Source: Asanoa ishikariensis | GTDB taxonomy: Bacteria; Actinomycetota; Actinomycetes; Mycobacteriales; Micromonosporaceae | Length of the DNA: 64,000 bases | Reading direction: 5' to 3' | Assembly: GCF_900107455.1 (NCBI RefSeq) | Contig: NZ_FNQB01000003.1 | Coordinates: forward strand, 1-64,000 | Part shown: piece by piece, positions 8,194-17,035 of the stretch | Layout of the letters: each line of letters begins with the position of its first letter | Position numbering within the stretch: position 1 is the first letter of the stretch | Position numbers and translations under genes: made by a program | Notes under the pieces: model-generated | What the model saw: only the letters and a program-made list of their open reading frames with translations | The model's database searches: none | What the model was told of the DNA's origin: nothing

Positions 8194-8868
8194 ATGTGTG
8201 CAATATGTTGCATGCCGATTCCCTCGGGTGTCTCCGCCGTAGACCGGACGCTGCTTCGCGACGACGTCTACCGGCGCCTTCGCGATGCCATCGTCGACGG
8301 CACCTTCCTGCCCGGGGAGCAGCTCAAGGACGGCGAGCTCGCGGAATGGCTCGGTGTGAGCCGCACTCCCGTGCGCGAGGCACTGCTGCGCCTGGCGGGG
8401 AGCGGACTCGTGGTCGCCCTGCCCGGCCGATCGACAAAGGTCAGCACCATCGACCCGCGGGCGGTACGGGATGCCCGCGACGTCATCGCCGCCATGCACG
8501 AACTAGCCGTGCGCCATACCACCGGCCGGCTTTCCGAAGACGACATCGACCGCATGCGGGAAGCGAATCACCGCTTTGCCGAGGCAGTGACCTCCGGTGA
8601 CATCGCCGCGGCTCTGGACGCCGACGAAGAAATACACCGGATCCCGGTCGCCGCGCTGGGCAACCATGCCCTCGCGGCCGTGCTCGACCAGTTCGATCCA
8701 CTAGTACGCCGCGCGGAACGGCTGCGCTTCAGCACGGACGGACACGCGTCCGTCGAGCTGCACGCGAGGCTGATCGACATGATCGCAGCCGGTGATGCGC
8801 GGGCAGCCGCATCGGTGGCGTTCGACATCTGGCACACACTTGCGGCCGAAGACGGCGCCGACGGCTAA
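8194..8868 (+). CDS. GntR-family transcriptional regulator (FCD type), 224 aa
   Basis: The N-terminal winged helix (about residues 18-85) has the family pattern: VYRRLRDAIVDGTFLPGEQL, then the recognition helix in LGVSRTPVREAL. The C-terminal all-helical part (about 95-215) is an FCD ligand-binding domain, with histidines in HRFAEAV, EEIHR and LHARLID likely to coordinate metal. The ATG at 8194 has an AAGGA site 6 bases upstream; a later ATG at 8212 lacks one. It is divergent from the alpha/beta hydrolase, and palindromes at 8126 and 8197 suggest that it represses both that gene and itself in response to a small carboxylic effector. Confidence 0.9.
   Translation: MCAICCMPIPSGVSAVDRTLLRDDVYRRLRDAIVDGTFLPGEQLKDGELAEWLGVSRTPVREALLRLAGSGLVVALPGRSTKVSTIDPRAVRDARDVIAAMHELAVRHTTGRLSEDDIDRMREANHRFAEAVTSGDIAAALDADEEIHRIPVAALGNHALAAVLDQFDPLVRRAERLRFSTDGHASVELHARLIDMIAAGDARAAASVAFDIWHTLAAEDGADG
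8197..8214. promoter_or_regulatory. Second, imperfect copy of the palindrome
   Basis: TGTGCAATATGTTGCATG matches the perfect palindrome at 8129-8146 in 15 of 18 positions; the left half is identical. It begins 3 bp inside the GntR reading frame if translation starts at 8194, so a bound regulator would block its own gene. Confidence 0.6.
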
Positions 8869-8987
8869 ATCGCCAGGTCACGGGGGTTACGCGGACCAGG
8901 CCGGGATTCTCAACCGACGCAGCCGTACGCCATGCGATTGCGTCGTTTGCCGCAGCGTCATGAGCGCTCGTCGAGCGGCCGGGGGAA

Positions 8988-11594
8988 TCAGCGATCCGCC
9001 TGCCAGGACTCGACACCGGATGTCCGGCGCGCAGCGGGTGCGGTGCTGTGCGGCTGATCAGCGAGCGAGTTTCGGCCGGCCCCCAAGCGGTTAGCCGCGG
9101 GTCGGCGCCAGCAGTTCTTCTGCCTCCGCCAAGGCGTGCTCGATGGAGAGGTCGCGGCCACGTCGATCATGGCGGTGAGATCCGCCTCGGCCACGGCTTC
9201 CGTGACTGCGTCAGCGGTTCGCTGTTCCAGTTGGAACACCGACGGCCAGGGAACCAAACCGATGGCGTCGCGGGCTGCGGCGGCCGCGCCGATGAGGCGG
9301 GCGGCGAGTTGGCTATCGCCAGTGTGCAGGGCGAGGGTGCCGAGGGCGCCCACGCATCGGATGAGTCCGTCGACGTGGTCGATGTCGCGATAGCCGTCGA
9401 CGGCTGAGGCTAGGTGCGACCTTGCCGATCCACGGTTGTCAAGCACTAACGCGTCCATGGCCAGGTCGTAGTGCGCTTCGGCGCGAAGGTTTTGGTCGGC
9501 GAGCGCGTCGGCGATCTCGAGGGCGTCGTGGTGACGTTCTACCGCCTCGGCCGCGCGGCCGTCCAGGTTCAGCGATAGGCCATAGTGCGAAAGGACGTAA
9601 CCGGTCACATGCGGGTCGTCTGCCTGTTCCGCCACCAGGAGGGCCTCCGCGAATTCCGCGAGCGCCCGTTCGTGTGCGCCGTGTGGGCGCACGATCGCGC
9701 GGGCCGAGAGAAGCAGGGCCATCCGGGCTGGCGACTCGATCGGCCGGCCGATGGGAATCATCTCGTCGAGTACCTCGGCGGCGGCCGGGAAGTCTCCGTC
9801 GTTGAGCAACCGGCTGGCGGTCAGCCACTGCCGGGCCAGCCGGTCACGCGGCGACCCCGTGTGCGGCAGCGCCTCGATCCGTTGCCAGAGCCCGGACGCC
9901 TGCCGCAGCAGACCGCGGGCCAGCAGCCACACCCAGACGTCGCCGAGTGCGCGCAGCAGTGGGCCGGCATCGTGTCGCGTGCGAGCCAACCATTCCAGCA
10001 CGACCTGCAGGTTCGGTAGCTCGCTGTCGAGCCGTCGCAGGATCAGCTCCCGAGAGCCGAGGCTGGTGTCGGCCGCCCGGAGCACATCGAGGACGTGCTC
10101 GTGCAGCCGGCTCAGGGTGTCGTCCGCGGGGTCCCGGCGGGCGGCGGCGAACCGACGGATCGGTTCGAGAAGCTGGAAACCGCCCTCGCCGTCCATCCGC
10201 TCGACCGGGCTCACCATGCTGCTGTCCAGCAATGTGGACAGGTCGCGAACCGCATCGTCGGCGCCATCGCCGCAGACGGCGACGACACCGTCCACAGTGA
10301 ACGGCGCCGCGAACACCGACAGCCGTGTGAGCAGCCGCCGTGCGGAGCCGGGTAACAGGTCATAGCTCCACGAGACCGTGCCGGTGAGCGTCTGTTGCCG
10401 GTGCGGCAGGTCGACGAAGGCGCCCGGTCGCTCGAGTCGCTCGTACACCTGGGTGAGCATCTGGTCGGGGGTGAGCAGGCGCATCCAGGCCGCCGCGAGC
10501 TCCAACGCCAGTGGCAGGCCACCAAGCCGGCGGCAAAGCTCGGCCAACGCGGACGCATTCTCGGCAGTAAGTTCAAACCCGGGCCGCACATCGCGTACGC
10601 GGTCGACCAGTAGCCGCAGCGCCGCAGGCTGGGCCAGCGCGGACACCCGATGCTCGCGCTCGCCGCGGATCCGCAGGCTCACCCTGCTGGTGACCAGCAG
10701 AGACAGTCGCGGGGTCCGGCGTAGCAGATCGGCCAGGGCGGGCGCCGCGTCCACCACGTGCTCGACGTTGTCGAGCAGGACCAGCAGGTGCCGGCTCGAC
10801 AGTGCCCGTTGGAGCGCGTCGAGCGGACCTTCGTGGCCCTGGCCCACCACGCCCAGCGCGGACGCGATGGCGTCGGGCACGAGCCGGCCGTCGGTGACCG
10901 GGGAAAGGTCGACGAAGGCAACGCCGTCGCGCCAATGTGGCGCGGTGCGTTCCTGCGCGGCCAACGCCAGCCTGGTCTTGCCGATACCGCCGGCGCCGGT
11001 CAGCACCACGAGCCGGCGGTCGCCTGACACGAGGTCGTCAACAATCCGGGCGAGGTCCTCGTCGCGTCCGACCAGGGATGTCGCCGGTGCCGGCGGGATC
11101 GCGACGGCGCGGCCGTCTCGCGGCCCGGCGAACCGTTCCGCGAGTAACGTGGCCAGGTCGGTCAAGATCAGCTCATGGAGCTCATCGGCGTCGGTGAAGC
11201 GCTTGTACGCGGTCTGCCCGCGCGCCCTGATCTCGTCGAGCATCCGGCTCAACGCGGCGTCGCGGCCGGGCGCCGGTGACTTGACGTACAGCAGCCGGGG
11301 CAGCCCCGCTGCCCGCTCGAGCTCGTCCTGCAAGCCAGAGACGATCATCCCCGGACCGACCCATCCGTAGCTGTCTGCGTAGATGCCGACGAAGACGTCG
11401 GACTGCGCCACATAGGCCTGATAGACCGCTTGCGCGGGGTGCGGACGCGCGCCGGACTCGAACATCACGGGAGACAGCCGCAACTGCTCGATCGCAGCCC
11501 GGGCCGCGCGGCGCTCGGCGGCCAGCTCCACCAGAGTCGAGGACACGAAGACCCGCAGCCGATGGTCGGGCGTTCTGATGGCGGGTTCGGCCAT
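8988..11594 (-). CDS. DUF4062-STAND ATPase with TPR-like C-terminus, probably frameshifted at the 3' end
   Basis: Domains in order: DUF4062 (about residues 8-95; RVFVSSTLVEL, then a QSDVFVGIY segment), a linker, an NB-ARC-like ATPase (P-loop GAGGIGKTRLAL near residue 200, Walker B LLVLLDNVE, sensor LVTSRVSL, GLPLALELAAA), a winged helix, then helical TPR-like repeats. It is probably a cytoplasmic sensor or scaffold that oligomerises on ligand binding. The start is set at the ATG at 11594, as in the paralogue at 35855; a GTG at 11630 is possible. The last 50 or so residues are out of character: shifting frame near 9155-9163 gives a natural ending (SIEHALAEAEELLAPTRG) with a stop at 9092. One base appears to be missing. 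Confidence 0.85.
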   Translation of the reverse strand: MAEPAIRTPDHRLRVFVSSTLVELAAERRAARAAIEQLRLSPVMFESGARPHPAQAVYQAYVAQSDVFVGIYADSYGWVGPGMIVSGLQDELERAAGLPRLLYVKSPAPGRDAALSRMLDEIRARGQTAYKRFTDADELHELILTDLATLLAERFAGPRDGRAVAIPPAPATSLVGRDEDLARIVDDLVSGDRRLVVLTGAGGIGKTRLALAAQERTAPHWRDGVAFVDLSPVTDGRLVPDAIASALGVVGQGHEGPLDALQRALSSRHLLVLLDNVEHVVDAAPALADLLRRTPRLSLLVTSRVSLRIRGEREHRVSALAQPAALRLLVDRVRDVRPGFELTAENASALAELCRRLGGLPLALELAAAWMRLLTPDQMLTQVYERLERPGAFVDLPHRQQTLTGTVSWSYDLLPGSARRLLTRLSVFAAPFTVDGVVAVCGDGADDAVRDLSTLLDSSMVSPVERMDGEGGFQLLEPIRRFAAARRDPADDTLSRLHEHVLDVLRAADTSLGSRELILRRLDSELPNLQVVLEWLARTRHDAGPLLRALGDVWVWLLARGLLRQASGLWQRIEALPHTGSPRDRLARQWLTASRLLNDGDFPAAAEVLDEMIPIGRPIESPARMALLLSARAIVRPHGAHERALAEFAEALLVAEQADDPHVTGYVLSHYGLSLNLDGRAAEAVERHHDALEIADALADQNLRAEAHYDLAMDALVLDNRGSARSHLASAVDGYRDIDHVDGLIRCVGALGTLALHTGDSQLAARLIGAAAAARDAIGLVPWPSVFQLEQRTADAVTEAVAEADLTAMIDVAATSPSSTPWRRQKNCWRRPAANRLGAGRNSLADQPHSTAPAARRTSGVESWQADR

Positions 11595-11703
11595 ACCGCC
11601 AAGACTTACCACGAAATCCTGAACCGACACATCGAGGCGCGGGTGTGTGTCGCCGATTGACCCGCCATGCTGCGGCGTCGTTTGGACGTACCTGGACCGG
11701 AGA

Positions 11704-13926
11704 TCAGGATGGGTTGGCGCCGGCCGTAGACGCGGTGGCGGCTTCTCGGTAAAGCGGATGGCTCGATCCGAACTCCCGCTCGCAGTCTGCTGTCAGTGAT
11801 CGTCCTTCGGCGAAGGCCAACGCCGGTTGGCCGAGCCGAGCAAGGAACCGAACGAGCGTCAGCCTCGTCGCCAGCGTGCGCCGGTGATGTGCTCCGAACA
11901 GTTCGGTTCGCTCGTTGACCAAAATGCGCAGCATGGTGACGGCAGCTTCGAGATGACCTAGTTCTCCGGTGGCCAAAGCGATCTGATGCCTGGTGCTGAA
12001 GATCCGTGGTTGCCTGCTGCCCAAGATTCGTATCTGGTCGTGGAGGAGCTCCTCGAACAGTCGCAGGGATCGACCCCAGTCGCCAGACGCGCCGATCGCT
12101 CGGGCGTGCTCGTACCTAATGTTGAGCCCTTGCGGCACGTCCTGGCCATACACGTTGGTCATGCGGAGGGCCAGGTCCTGTAACTCTTCGGCAGCCACGG
12201 TGGGTTGGCCGTTGTTATTGGTGTACTGGGCGGCGTGCATGCAGGTGACCATTGTTTGTAGATAGTCACGGCCCCACAACCTTTCCTGATCTGCGGCAAC
12301 GGCGCGCAGGAGGTCGACGGCTGCTCGGGGATCTCCCGCCTCGCCGGTGTACCGGCCGTGGAACTCACGCGATGCCAGAGTCGATGGATGGTCTGGGCCG
12401 AGCGTCCTGGCGCGGTCGGGGATGATCTCGTTAAGTTCTGCGACGGCCGAGCCGAAGTGCCCGGCTTCGCCAAGGTAGCGCGCGTAGTCGTGGCGGGCCT
12501 GCAAGGTGTCTGGGTGGTCTGCTCCCGCCGCCGCTGTTCGTTGGCCGATGATCCCGTGAAGTTCGGCGGCGGCCTCGGCGGAACGGCCGGAGTTGCCTAA
12601 CGCGATGACGTAGGCATAGGAGGCGTTGGCCACCTGGTGGTCACGCGCCCGGGCAAGCGCGACCATGCCGTGGTCGGAACGGTGGAGGTCGACGGCGGCC
12701 CAGCCGATGTCGTAGGCCTCCACGGGTTCGACTTCGCTGAGGAGTGCGGTCCAGCTCGAGTCTGGGACGGCGGGTAGGAATGGTTGGTCGATCAAGTAGT
12801 CGAACGCAAGAAAGCCGCCGTCGGCGTGGGCGGTCAAGAGGCTGCTTGATCCATAAACGGTGGTCGTCGCCCATGCGAGTGCTTCATCCATGGTCTCGAG
12901 CCGTCGATCCCGGTCCTCTGTCTGAAGGTAGAACACGTGGAGCTTGCCGAGCAGGTCGGTGGAGACGGGTCGGTGGAGACCCATGCGGCGGCAATCGACC
13001 GCGGCGGAGACGATCGCCGCACCACGTCGATGCTCGCCCATCGTGGCCGCCCGTCTCCAGTCCAAGACCAGCTCGGGCCCTGCGGCGAGCATCTCCGCTA
13101 CGCCGTACCGGCTCGACATTTTCGCGGCATTTGTAACGCGCGGGTCCGCAGCCGATGAAGCACGCCGCAGTTCCTTGTCCGACCATGAGCGCGGGACCTC
13201 TATTGGATTCTCGGCCATGAGAAGGACCGCTCGACCTGCCCGCCAGGTTGCCGCATCGGAGACGTCCCGGTTGCGGGCGCTGTATCGGTCGTACTCGCGG
13301 ACGCGCATCGTGGCGAGCACAACGACCTCTGCGCGCCGCCGGCCGTCGAGCAACGACCGCAGCGTCTCGACCGTCAGGCCGGTCGCGCCGAGGTACAGGT
13401 CGAGCTCGTCCAACCAGATCACATGACGCCGTCTCGGCGAGATCGCTTCGCGCAGGTCGTGAAACTCGTCGCCGGGCGAGGGAATGTGGAGCCAGTAGTC
13501 AGGCAGTGCCACGCGCATCGCCTCGTACGCCAGGCGAGACTTGCCGGCGGTCGATTCACCGACGATCAGGACAAAGCCCCCGCCGAGCAGTCGTTCGCAG
13601 ACAGACTCCATGACATCCCGGGCCACGAACTCCGGAACACGATCCGGGCGACCCTCCATTTTGGCGACTTGGGCTGGGTGGACGCCGAGGCTCAGTGGAT
13701 CACTGGCGTCGCGCACCCGGATCCGTGGCAGTCTCCGGGGCCGACGGCGGCCTCGCCGCACGACATCCTCAGCCCGAGCAGTGAACGCGCCAGCTAGCCC
13801 AGCACCTGCGGCCGTGGCTACCGCCGCGGCCCAGGGAGGAAGCCATGCCGCCGCGACAACGCCCACGCCGCCACCAGCTCCCGCAGCTGCCGCCAACGTG
13901 AGCCATGCCCGCAAATGTCGAGCCAT
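11704..13926 (-). CDS. Membrane-anchored P-loop (STAND-like) NTPase with TPR repeats, 740 aa
   Basis: Two hydrophobic helices (residues about 10-30 and 32-50) anchor the N-terminus. A P-loop GESTAGKS (residues 123-130) and a Walker B VIWLDELDLY (169-178) define an NTPase domain. The C-terminal half is a superhelix of TPR units in which the HPDTLxxR / HPSTLxxR phrase and RYTGEAGD-type turns recur from about residue 460. This layout fits signal-transducing STAND proteins placed at the membrane. The gene lies 110 bp upstream of, and in line with, the DUF4062-STAND gene, so they may be co-transcribed. The TPR style resembles the caspase protein at the right edge of the window. The ligand is unknown. 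Confidence 0.78.
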   Translation of the reverse strand: MARHLRAWLTLAAAAGAGGGVGVVAAAWLPPWAAAVATAAGAGLAGAFTARAEDVVRRGRRRPRRLPRIRVRDASDPLSLGVHPAQVAKMEGRPDRVPEFVARDVMESVCERLLGGGFVLIVGESTAGKSRLAYEAMRVALPDYWLHIPSPGDEFHDLREAISPRRRHVIWLDELDLYLGATGLTVETLRSLLDGRRRAEVVVLATMRVREYDRYSARNRDVSDAATWRAGRAVLLMAENPIEVPRSWSDKELRRASSAADPRVTNAAKMSSRYGVAEMLAAGPELVLDWRRAATMGEHRRGAAIVSAAVDCRRMGLHRPVSTDLLGKLHVFYLQTEDRDRRLETMDEALAWATTTVYGSSSLLTAHADGGFLAFDYLIDQPFLPAVPDSSWTALLSEVEPVEAYDIGWAAVDLHRSDHGMVALARARDHQVANASYAYVIALGNSGRSAEAAAELHGIIGQRTAAAGADHPDTLQARHDYARYLGEAGHFGSAVAELNEIIPDRARTLGPDHPSTLASREFHGRYTGEAGDPRAAVDLLRAVAADQERLWGRDYLQTMVTCMHAAQYTNNNGQPTVAAEELQDLALRMTNVYGQDVPQGLNIRYEHARAIGASGDWGRSLRLFEELLHDQIRILGSRQPRIFSTRHQIALATGELGHLEAAVTMLRILVNERTELFGAHHRRTLATRLTLVRFLARLGQPALAFAEGRSLTADCEREFGSSHPLYREAATASTAGANPS

Positions 13927-14065
13927 TCCCAGGCCTCCCGACGATCGGTAGCCCTCAATGCCAGATCCTCAGGGTACGACGCTGGCGCCGGTGGGTAGCT
14001 TGCCAAACATTGCACAAGGGTTGTTATGGTGCGTGGTGCCGCGGCTCGCAGGTCCTGCCCAGCAG

Positions 14066-14212
14066 CTAGGCAGGGAGCCGATTGCTGATCGCGTGGAGTG
14101 CGCCGCGTCGGCTGATCTCCCTGATGAGGTCATCGCAAGGGGTGCCGAAGACCTCCAACTCGTGGACCGTGATGTCCGTCAGCAGGTGATCACCGGGCCT
14201 CCCGTTGGGCAT
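14066..14212 (-). CDS. Small conserved-looking protein, 48 aa
   Basis: A minus-strand frame from ATG 14212 gives a 48-residue protein beginning MPNGRPGDHLLTDITVH and continuing EVFGTPCDDLIREISRRG. From memory, a family of short bacterial proteins starts MPNGxPGDHPxTDIxxH and ends with an amphipathic LIREI helix, and this matches it well. The function is unknown. It is the only gene I can support in the 400-bp gap between the STAND gene and the tyrosinase-like gene; the rest of that gap (13927-14065 and 14213-14330) shows nothing clear. Confidence 0.55.
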   Translation of the reverse strand: MPNGRPGDHLLTDITVHELEVFGTPCDDLIREISRRGALHAISNRLPA

Positions 14213-14330
14213 GGCCCCAGATCTTGCCCGATACCTGCGTCCAGCGCTGGCGGCGAGCATCTCGCCGTCGTGCGGTCAGATCTCGGACCCAATCGCGCCG
14301 CAGGCGGATCGATTCCGCTAGAACGCTCGT

Positions 14331-15890
14331 ATGGGCAGGCGTCGACTCTTGCACACACTGCCGCCAGCCGAACGGCAGCAGCTGGCCGAGTTGATCGCCA
14401 GCTACGTCAACGACACCATCGTGGAGATCCATCGCGCGGGACACAGTTGGCATCACGCCGGCAGCGAACAGTTCTTCATTGGGCACCGCGGATACCTCGA
14501 CGGGCTCGAGTCCTACCTGCGGCAATCGGGAAACGCCCGGTTCGTGCCGCTGCCTGCGTGGGATCCCGACAGTTCGATCCCGGCGGAGTTCACCGCCGTC
14601 AAGCCAACCGACCGAGGTGCCACACGTCCAGCGTTGGCCGACCTCAGCCCCGGCCTCCCGAAGCCGGCGAACCTGGCCACTGGCGCGGTATGCGCGATCG
14701 CTACCGTGCGGGAGCTCTCGTTGTTGACCCAGCCCTGGCACGGCGCGGTGCACGGCCAGATCGGCGGCACGATGGCCGACGTGAACGTTTCGCCGGCAGC
14801 GCTAATTTTCTGGTGCTGGCACGCGTTCATCGACGACATCTACGACGACTGGCTGTCGTGCACCATCGAGGCGGTGGGCCGGCCTTGGGGCTACCCAGGC
14901 GGTGCGACCGCACGGGTCGTCTTCCGCGGCCACGACGCCCACCTGCACGAGATCGCATTGACGCAACAGTGGATGCACTTCGACATGACCGGCGTGCCTG
15001 GGGCGGTCCCACCGGCTGGCAACCCGATGGGTTATGCCAGCAACGTTCCGCGCGTTGTCTATCGCGGTGATGACGGCCGGCTCCACGAACTCGCGATCTA
15101 CCCGGAGACGGGCGCTTGGGGCGATTTCGACATGACGGGTGTGCCTGGGGCGGTCCCGCCGGCCGGGGATCCGATGGGCTACGTGTTCGAGGTACCCCGG
15201 GTCGTCTACCGCGGTGATGACGGCCGCCTTCACGAACTCGCGATTTACCCGGAGACGGGAGCCTGGGGCGACTTCGACATGACCGGCGTGCCTGGGGCGG
15301 TCCCGCCGGCTGGCAACCCGATGGGTTATGCCAGCAACGTTCCGCGCGTCGTCTACCGCGGTGATGACGGGCATCTCCACGAGCTCGCGATCTACCCGGA
15401 GACGGGCGCTTGGGGCGATTTCGACATGACGGGTGTGCCTGGGGCGGTCCCGCCGGCCGGGGATCCGATGGGCTACGTGTTCGAGGTACCCCGGGTCGTC
15501 TACCGCGGTGATGACGGACGGCTCCACGAACTCGCGATTTACCCCGAGACGGGAACCTGGGGCGACTTCGACATGACGCGTGTGCCTGGGGCGGTCCCAC
15601 CGGCTGGCAACCCGATGGGTTATGCCAGCAACGTTCCGCGCGTCGTCTACCGCGGTGATGACGGGCATCTCCACGAGCTCGCGATCTACCCCGAGACGGG
15701 AACCTGGGGCGACTTCGACATGACGGGTGTGCCTGGCGCGGTCCCACCCGCCGGAGACCCGATGGGCTACGTCGACGCCAATGGCACCGCCCGCGTTGTC
15801 TACCAGGGCACAGATAACCACCTGCACGAGCTGTGGCTAGCTGACAAGTGGTACCACTTCGACATGACCGTCACGACAAGACGCGACTGA
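14331..15890 (+). CDS. Tyrosinase-like domain fused to a seven-bladed lectin-type propeller, 519 aa
   Basis: Residues about 1-180 resemble the di-copper core of tyrosinases. A copper-A helix has His38/His42 and His52 in FFIGHRGYL. A copper-B region has His137 and His141 (WHGAVHG), then IGGTM, SPAALIFW and His164 in CWHAFID. Residues about 186-519 are seven repeats of 49 or so residues of the form RVVYRGDDGRLHEL ... WGDFDMTGVPGAVPPAG, the blade pattern of PLL-type bacterial lectins. No signal peptide is visible, so export, if any, needs another route. Predicted role: an o-diphenol or tyrosine oxidase targeted to glycans. The copper chemistry is inferred from the ligands only. Confidence 0.75.
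   Translation: MGRRRLLHTLPPAERQQLAELIASYVNDTIVEIHRAGHSWHHAGSEQFFIGHRGYLDGLESYLRQSGNARFVPLPAWDPDSSIPAEFTAVKPTDRGATRPALADLSPGLPKPANLATGAVCAIATVRELSLLTQPWHGAVHGQIGGTMADVNVSPAALIFWCWHAFIDDIYDDWLSCTIEAVGRPWGYPGGATARVVFRGHDAHLHEIALTQQWMHFDMTGVPGAVPPAGNPMGYASNVPRVVYRGDDGRLHELAIYPETGAWGDFDMTGVPGAVPPAGDPMGYVFEVPRVVYRGDDGRLHELAIYPETGAWGDFDMTGVPGAVPPAGNPMGYASNVPRVVYRGDDGHLHELAIYPETGAWGDFDMTGVPGAVPPAGDPMGYVFEVPRVVYRGDDGRLHELAIYPETGTWGDFDMTRVPGAVPPAGNPMGYASNVPRVVYRGDDGHLHELAIYPETGTWGDFDMTGVPGAVPPAGDPMGYVDANGTARVVYQGTDNHLHELWLADKWYHFDMTVTTRRD
14886..15887 (+). repeat. Tandem coding repeat: 147-bp blades in 294-bp higher-order units
   Basis: Seven blades lie inside the tyrosinase-propeller gene. Blades 2-6 are each exactly 147 bp (starts at 15036, 15183, 15330, 15477, 15624). 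They alternate between two types, starting with ASNVP (15036, 15330, 15624) or VFEVP (15183, 15477), so the DNA repeats with a 294-bp period and very high identity. Blades 1 and 7 are diverged. This indicates recent duplication of a two-blade unit. Confidence 0.9.
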
Positions 15891-16069
15891 CCAGGACTCC
15901 TGCCGCCGCGTTCGGTACGACGCGCCAGAGCTCCTCCAAGGACGCAGGGACCATCCGCAGCTCGGCGACCTGATCGACCGCATCTGGCACCGGACCGCGG
16001 ACCACGGTGGCGCCCTAGGCTAACGAAGATGATCAATCCGTGCTGCCCCGCGATGGTCGGATGCCGGGT

Positions 16070-16861
16070 TCACCAATCTGGCTTCGGCTGTTGGACGGTG
16101 CGGCCGCCCTGGTGCGGGATGGGTACGTAGCCGTCGGCCGGTTTCGGTAGCGCTCGTACGCAGGCGGTGGAGCACGCGTTCACCAGTAACGGAAGCACGT
16201 CCGTGGCGACGCACAGAGAGATCCACAGTTGCTGGAGTCTGGCCGGGTCGATCTGGCCGTCGCAGACGCTGCACGCGCGGATGGTCTCGACACCCCACAC
16301 CTGCGGGTCCAGATCGTCGGGTGTTTGCAGCGCGGCCAGTGCCCCTCGCGGTTGCAGCCGAGGGAATGGAGGACGGTTCTTGAAGTTCCCGTACAGGGCG
16401 CGGGTGCTGACGGTGCTGTCGCGCAGGTTCGGGCATCGGGTCAGCTCGTACGGGAGCCAGTGCAGCGAGTACGAGGTGTACGGTTCGAACACTTCGAGGC
16501 TGGTCATCGCGCCGATCTCGGGTGGAATCCGTACCAGCGGGCTGCTGTAGAGCAGGAAATGTTTGACCCGGTCGAGCTTCGCGATCGTGGGTGGCAGCGT
16601 CACCAGGTCCGTCCGCTCGCTCGGCGAGAGGTCGAGCAGCGGTCGAAACACTTCCCGCCCGTCGCTTGCGGCCTCCTCGATCAGCTCGAGCAGCCGCCGC
16701 CATCCAGGCGAAGACGTGTCCTGGCGCTCACTGTGGAACCTGACCCGGGCACCCCGCTGGTCGAAGCATGTCTCCGCGGCTCGCACCGGGCTGCGGCCGG
16801 CCGCGTCGGTGGCAAAGCGGTTCGGGAGCAGCTGCGGGGTCGGCTCGGGCTGGTGGTCCAT
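16070..16861 (-). CDS. Leucine-rich-repeat protein, 263 aa
   Basis: Soluble protein without signal peptide. Residues about 90-165 hold degenerate leucine-rich repeats (LVTLPPTIAKLDRV, LVRIPPEIGAMTSLEVF, LHWLPYELTRCPNL). The C-terminal part has a CSVCDG pair and a CSTACV pair (residues about 205-240) that could bind a metal. This architecture is common among uncharacterised actinomycete LRR proteins, thought to act in protein-protein contacts. It is convergent with the tyrosinase-propeller gene across a 179-bp gap in which I see nothing definite. Confidence 0.7.
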   Translation of the reverse strand: MDHQPEPTPQLLPNRFATDAAGRSPVRAAETCFDQRGARVRFHSERQDTSSPGWRRLLELIEEAASDGREVFRPLLDLSPSERTDLVTLPPTIAKLDRVKHFLLYSSPLVRIPPEIGAMTSLEVFEPYTSYSLHWLPYELTRCPNLRDSTVSTRALYGNFKNRPPFPRLQPRGALAALQTPDDLDPQVWGVETIRACSVCDGQIDPARLQQLWISLCVATDVLPLLVNACSTACVRALPKPADGYVPIPHQGGRTVQQPKPDW

Positions 16862-17035
16862 GGCCGCAACCTAACCAGATCTCGCCCACCGACCAGGCAT
16901 GGATCAGCGGGCGGCGGCGAGCCAGGCAGTCGAGACTGCCGAAGCACGCCCGCCGACCCGCCGGTGATTGCGCCGGTCGTGTGTCACCCGGCGGCGCGAT
17001 ATCGCAGGTCAGTGGGTCGTTCGCCGGTCCCGGTA

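Noticed and set aside
7357-8499. Extended 380-codon version of the alpha/beta hydrolase
   Set aside because: The extra N-terminal part runs antisense through the GntR gene and both operators; the hydrolase fold begins just after 8052.
14886-15887. Regular direct repeats suggesting a CRISPR-like or satellite array
   Set aside because: The period is 147/294 bp with no unique spacers and the reading frame is open throughout; these are propeller blades.
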